In this document: piece after piece, positions 7,974 through 8,247 of the stretch
How positions within the stretch are numbered: position 1 is the stretch's first letter
Layout: each line of letters opens with the position of its first letter
From: Omnitrophica bacterium GWA2_52_8
GTDB taxonomy: Bacteria; Omnitrophota; Omnitrophia; Omnitrophales; Aquincolibacteriaceae
Length of the DNA: 8,247 nucleotides
Reading direction: 5' to 3'
Assembly: GCA_001804025.1 (NCBI GenBank)
Contig: MHFC01000005.1
Coordinates: forward strand, 11,380-19,626
Made by a program: the position numbers and the translations under genes
The notes under the pieces: generated by a model
Told to the model about the DNA's origin: nothing
Databases searched by the model: none
Seen by the model: the letters and a program-made list of their open reading frames with translations, nothing else

Positions 7974-7979
7974 TTCTCC
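7974..7979 (-). promoter_or_regulatory. Ribosome-binding site that decides the barrel gene start
   Basis: On the minus strand GGAGAA lies 7 nt before the ATG at 7966, a near-ideal Shine-Dalgarno spacing. It favours that codon over the in-frame ATG at 7981, which has no purine-rich stretch upstream. The ATG at 8008 has its own GAGG (8014-8017) 5 nt upstream and remains an alternative. The signal peptide has its normal length only from 7966. Confidence 0.55.
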
Positions 7980-8019
7980 ATAGTTACGATATTTTTAGAG
8001 TTTATCATGATGGCCTCAA

Positions 8020-8247
8020 TTAGACTGTGACCGAGCCACTAGCGGTGGAACCGAAGGCTCTGAAAACACCTTCCGGCACGTCTCTAAATAAATTGAGCAC
8101 ATGCGCCTTAATCCTTTCAATAAGCGTTTTGAAATCCAAATTCTCGGCACTCTCGTCACCAAGGAGGGATGCCAAAAACTTTTTGGAGATCTTTTCATCA
8201 TTTTTCCAGCCACCAGCGGGAATCACGTTGAGGAGCGTTAAAAAATC
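8020..8247 (-). CDS. C-terminal end of an unrecognised protein (partial, 5' end beyond right edge)
   Basis: The minus-strand frame is open from the right edge to the TAA at 8022-8020, giving 75 residues. A GTG at 8226 could be read as a start, but the frame continues upstream of it (codons for DFLTLLN) without a stop. Truncation of a longer gene is therefore more likely. The visible part is mixed polar and helical (KNDEKISKKFLASLLG, then LIERIKAHVLNLFRDVPEG) and ends with a small, Ser/Gly/Thr-rich tail (STASGSVTV). No domain or catalytic motif is recognised and no transmembrane segment is visible. The stop lies 11 nt from the first possible start of the barrel gene (53 nt from the preferred one), so both genes are probably in the same transcript. 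No function is proposed. Confidence 0.6.
   Translation of the reverse strand, partial: DFLTLLNVIPAGGWKNDEKISKKFLASLLGDESAENLDFKTLIERIKAHVLNLFRDVPEGVFRAFGSTASGSVTV

Noticed and set aside
8016..8213. A 65-codon minus-strand frame at the right edge
   Set aside because: It overlaps the frame that is open to the window edge and has the Arg/Ser/Pro-rich look of a shadow frame. The other frame has more natural protein composition.

Overview
The window is one unidirectional block of genes, all read on the minus strand (right to left). It encodes the export, chain-length control and polymerisation part of a Wzy-dependent capsule or exopolysaccharide locus. The host must be a diderm (Gram-negative type) bacterium, because the window holds an outer-membrane beta-barrel, a periplasmic polysaccharide export (OPX) protein and an inner-membrane Wzz/tyrosine-kinase copolymerase. 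Base composition looks balanced and no gene stands out as foreign. The phylum cannot be fixed from this sequence. The combination of BBP2-type barrel, OPX, GNVR-type kinase and Wzy_C-TPR fits a proteobacterium or an uncultured diderm lineage, but that is inference.

In transcription order the layout is as follows. (1) 8020-8247 is the C-terminal end of an unrecognised protein that runs in from the right edge. (2) 6629-7966 is a secreted outer-membrane beta-barrel protein. (3) A GC-rich hairpin with a T-rich 3' flank lies at 6572-6606, in the only sizeable gap of the window. (4) 5668-6552 is a periplasmic OPX/SLBB polysaccharide export protein. (5) 3475-5664 is a Wzc-like fusion of a Wzz/GNVR chain-length regulator and a tyrosine autokinase. 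(6) 1305-3455 is a Wzy_C polymerase/ligase with a large C-terminal TPR domain. (7) 1-1308 is a second, different Wzy_C-family membrane protein, cut off by the left edge. Because it has no stop codon inside the window it is easily missed, and the leftmost 1.3 kb would otherwise look empty.

Genes 4 to 7 are tightly packed (3-bp gap, 19-bp gap, 4-bp ATGA overlap), which indicates one translationally coupled operon. As a pathway, a lipid-linked repeat unit made by enzymes outside the window would be polymerised at the periplasmic face by one or both Wzy_C proteins. The Wzz/tyrosine kinase would control chain length, and the polymer would be exported through the OPX protein. That OPX protein lacks a lipobox and a C-terminal membrane helix, so the neighbouring beta-barrel is the obvious candidate for the outer-membrane pore. 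No glycosyltransferase, flippase, phosphatase, RNA gene, mobile element or CRISPR array is visible. No stretch longer than 300 bases lacks a gene.
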